The position numbers were made by a program, and so were the translations under genes. A stretch of 64,000 nt of DNA from Mycobacterium sp. JS623 (lineage in GTDB: Bacteria; Actinomycetota; Actinomycetes; Mycobacteriales; Mycobacteriaceae): positions 3,658,001 to 3,722,000 of the forward strand of contig NC_019966.1 in NCBI RefSeq assembly GCF_000328565.1, given 5' to 3'. Below the pieces are notes generated by a model, which searched no databases, had not been told where the DNA came from, and worked only from the letters and a program-made list of their open reading frames with translations. Below, one piece after another: positions 62,834 through 64,000 of the stretch (position 1 is the stretch's first letter; every line of letters begins with the position of its first letter).

Positions 62834-64000
62834 TGAGTGTTGTTGCTGAGTCGCCGGTTTTCGCGGCACCGCAGAACGCCGAGATGGATGCTGCGGGCTG
62901 GCCGATCCGGGAGGATGTTTTCGCCGAAACCTTCGACGAGGCCGACGAATACCCGTTGCTCACCGACGAGGACACCCCAGAACCCGAGCTCGACGAAACC
63001 TATTGGCCCGGCGAGACGATCGAGCCCGAATGGGCCGACTACGTCGGCGAAGACGCCAACGACGAGTACTACCAGCACGACCACACCGAAACAGCCGACG
63101 AATTCTACGAACACGAACCAGCCTCCGAAACAGACCAATTCGAAGAAGCCGGCGACGTAGAAGCCGCCGAATTCGACACCCTCGATGAAGCCGGCCTCGA
63201 TCACGAAGCCTTCCCCTCCGGTCTGGTACTCACCGCCCGACCCGGCCCCACCAGCCAAGGCGAAGAACACTGGGACCCCAACAACACCGGCCTGCCCCTG
63301 TATGACACCGGCCCGAACGTACGGAAACAAAAACTTTCCGCCAACTTCACCGTGGCCGAACTCGTCACCAGCGGCGGACGCCCCGCCGACCGCGCCCGCA
63401 TCTCCCCCGCACTGGTGGCATGCCTGCAAGCCATCCGCGACCGAGCCGGCCGACCCGTCAAAATCGGCTCCGGCTACCGATCCTGGGCCAACAACGTGGC
63501 CCTCTACCGCGCCCGCGGCAAGAAACCAACCCTAAGCCGACACTGCAGCGGCCAAGCAGCCGACATCACCATCGCCGGACTCAACGGCATGCAGATCGCC
63601 AAACTCGCCATCGACGCCTACGGCAACAACATCGGTATCGGAATCGCGAAAACCTTCGCCCACATCGACGTCCGCGGCCGACCCGACACCTGGACCTACT
63701 TCACCGGCCACCAAAACACCACCACCCTCAACGAAATCAACCAATACCGAGCCAACCGCACCACCCCACCCACACCAACACCAACACCAACACCCACACC
63801 AACACCGATTGGGTCCGTCAGCGCGGACCGCAAAGTCGTTGAGAACCTGGCGCTGCTGCGCACTCACGTGGGCACTCCGCCGGACCTGTTGCTCGAGTGG
63901 AACAACATGTCGCACCCATCGGTCGTTGACGTGGTCGTGCACCTGCACGGATACGCAGGCCAGGGCAAGGCAATGAACATCCAAACTCACAAGAAACCAA
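62833..64000 (+). CDS. M15-type D,D-peptidase with acidic leader (runs off window)
   Basis: At least 389 residues, 3' end outside. Layout: an acidic N-terminus (about 1-130, REDVFAETFDEADEYP) and an M15_3-type peptidase domain (about 180-300). The domain has GSGYRSWANN, zinc ligands His237 and Asp244 in HCSGQAAD and His277 in HIDV. A Pro-Thr linker follows, then the start of another domain (DVVVHLHGYAGQG, perhaps an esterase). M15 enzymes cut D-Ala-containing peptides in peptidoglycan. No signal peptide. Codons in the peptidase part avoid G at the third position, unlike the two ends. Confidence 0.82.
   Translation, partial: MSVVAESPVFAAPQNAEMDAAGWPIREDVFAETFDEADEYPLLTDEDTPEPELDETYWPGETIEPEWADYVGEDANDEYYQHDHTETADEFYEHEPASETDQFEEAGDVEAAEFDTLDEAGLDHEAFPSGLVLTARPGPTSQGEEHWDPNNTGLPLYDTGPNVRKQKLSANFTVAELVTSGGRPADRARISPALVACLQAIRDRAGRPVKIGSGYRSWANNVALYRARGKKPTLSRHCSGQAADITIAGLNGMQIAKLAIDAYGNNIGIGIAKTFAHIDVRGRPDTWTYFTGHQNTTTLNEINQYRANRTTPPTPTPTPTPTPTPIGSVSADRKVVENLALLRTHVGTPPDLLLEWNNMSHPSVVDVVVHLHGYAGQGKAMNIQTHKKP
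63765..63807 (+). repeat. CCAACA hexamer repeat coding for a Pro-Thr linker
   Basis: About seven copies of CCAACA/CCCACA encode alternating Pro-Thr, a flexible linker between the M15 domain and the C-terminal domain. The change in codon usage falls at its end. Confidence 0.85.

Noticed and set aside
62440..63429. Gly/Val/Phe-rich minus-strand frame resembling a PE_PGRS protein
   Set aside because: It is the reverse of the G-poor M15 module; the glycine and valine bias follows from complementing C/A-rich codons. No PE domain.
63765..63807. Repeat array that might be read as CRISPR-like
   Set aside because: Hexamer units without spacers, in frame within a coding region, encoding a Pro-Thr linker; no cas genes.
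51034..64000. Prophage or transposon carrying the accessory region
   Set aside because: No integrase, transposase, terminal repeats or tRNA target seen in the window; mobility remains possible beyond its end.

Overview
The window is a high-GC actinobacterial chromosome segment, most likely from a fast-growing Mycobacterium/Mycolicibacterium. Three things point there: a complete Pup-proteasome set (prcA, prcB, pup, dop, mpa), a mycothiol-dependent formaldehyde dehydrogenase, and a gene order from the proteasome genes through lppK, DUF503, trmI, a RecB-like nuclease, hisG/hisE, metH and PAC2 that matches the Rv2109c-Rv2125 stretch of M. tuberculosis (recalled, not searched). I see no rRNA, tRNA, CRISPR array or insertion sequence.

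1-25.4 kb is a catabolic island that can carry choline to pyruvate. It encodes betaine uptake (ABC ATPase, double permease, binding lipoprotein), choline dehydrogenase (betA) and betaine aldehyde dehydrogenase (betB). A Rieske betaine monooxygenase follows, with its own Rieske ferredoxin and flavoprotein reductase. Next come a dimethylglycine oxidase-like protein, a DgcA-like flavoprotein, heterotetrameric sarcosine oxidase (soxBDAG), formaldehyde disposal (mscR plus an MBL hydrolase), glyA and sdaA. Two regulators are embedded. An IclR-type protein has candidate 17-bp boxes repeated at about 19-bp spacing in front of betB, the Rieske operon and betA. A GntR-type protein has a perfect palindrome in front of both the sox operon and glyA-sdaA.

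25.4-51.0 kb is mostly conserved core: DUF2071, proteasome and pupylation genes, ThrE-like and other membrane proteins, Mtb12/LppK paralogues, DUF503, trmI, a PD-(D/E)XK nuclease, a thioesterase, an ArsR-SRPBCC-flavodoxin operon, a mercuric-reductase-like flavoprotein, DUF4126, hisE-hisG, a sugar porter, a HAD phosphatase, metH and PAC2. Two gene remnants flank metH.

51.0-64.0 kb is an accessory region unlike the rest. Two paralogous SARP/BTAD regulators flank an M1-like zinc peptidase; one is preceded by a 20-residue leader ORF with a strong ribosome binding site. Then comes a co-directional cassette: a small protein, an 803-residue acidic/cationic protein, a HETGH metallopeptidase, two unrecognised proteins, a peptidoglycan-binding/phospholipase D fusion, and an M15 peptidase running off the window end. 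A GCGTCAACG-type motif recurs upstream of three of these transcription units, in one place as an 11-bp-spaced direct repeat as expected for SARP operators. I read the cassette as a regulated set of envelope- or membrane-directed proteins; its function is unknown and it is the best candidate here for an undescribed system.
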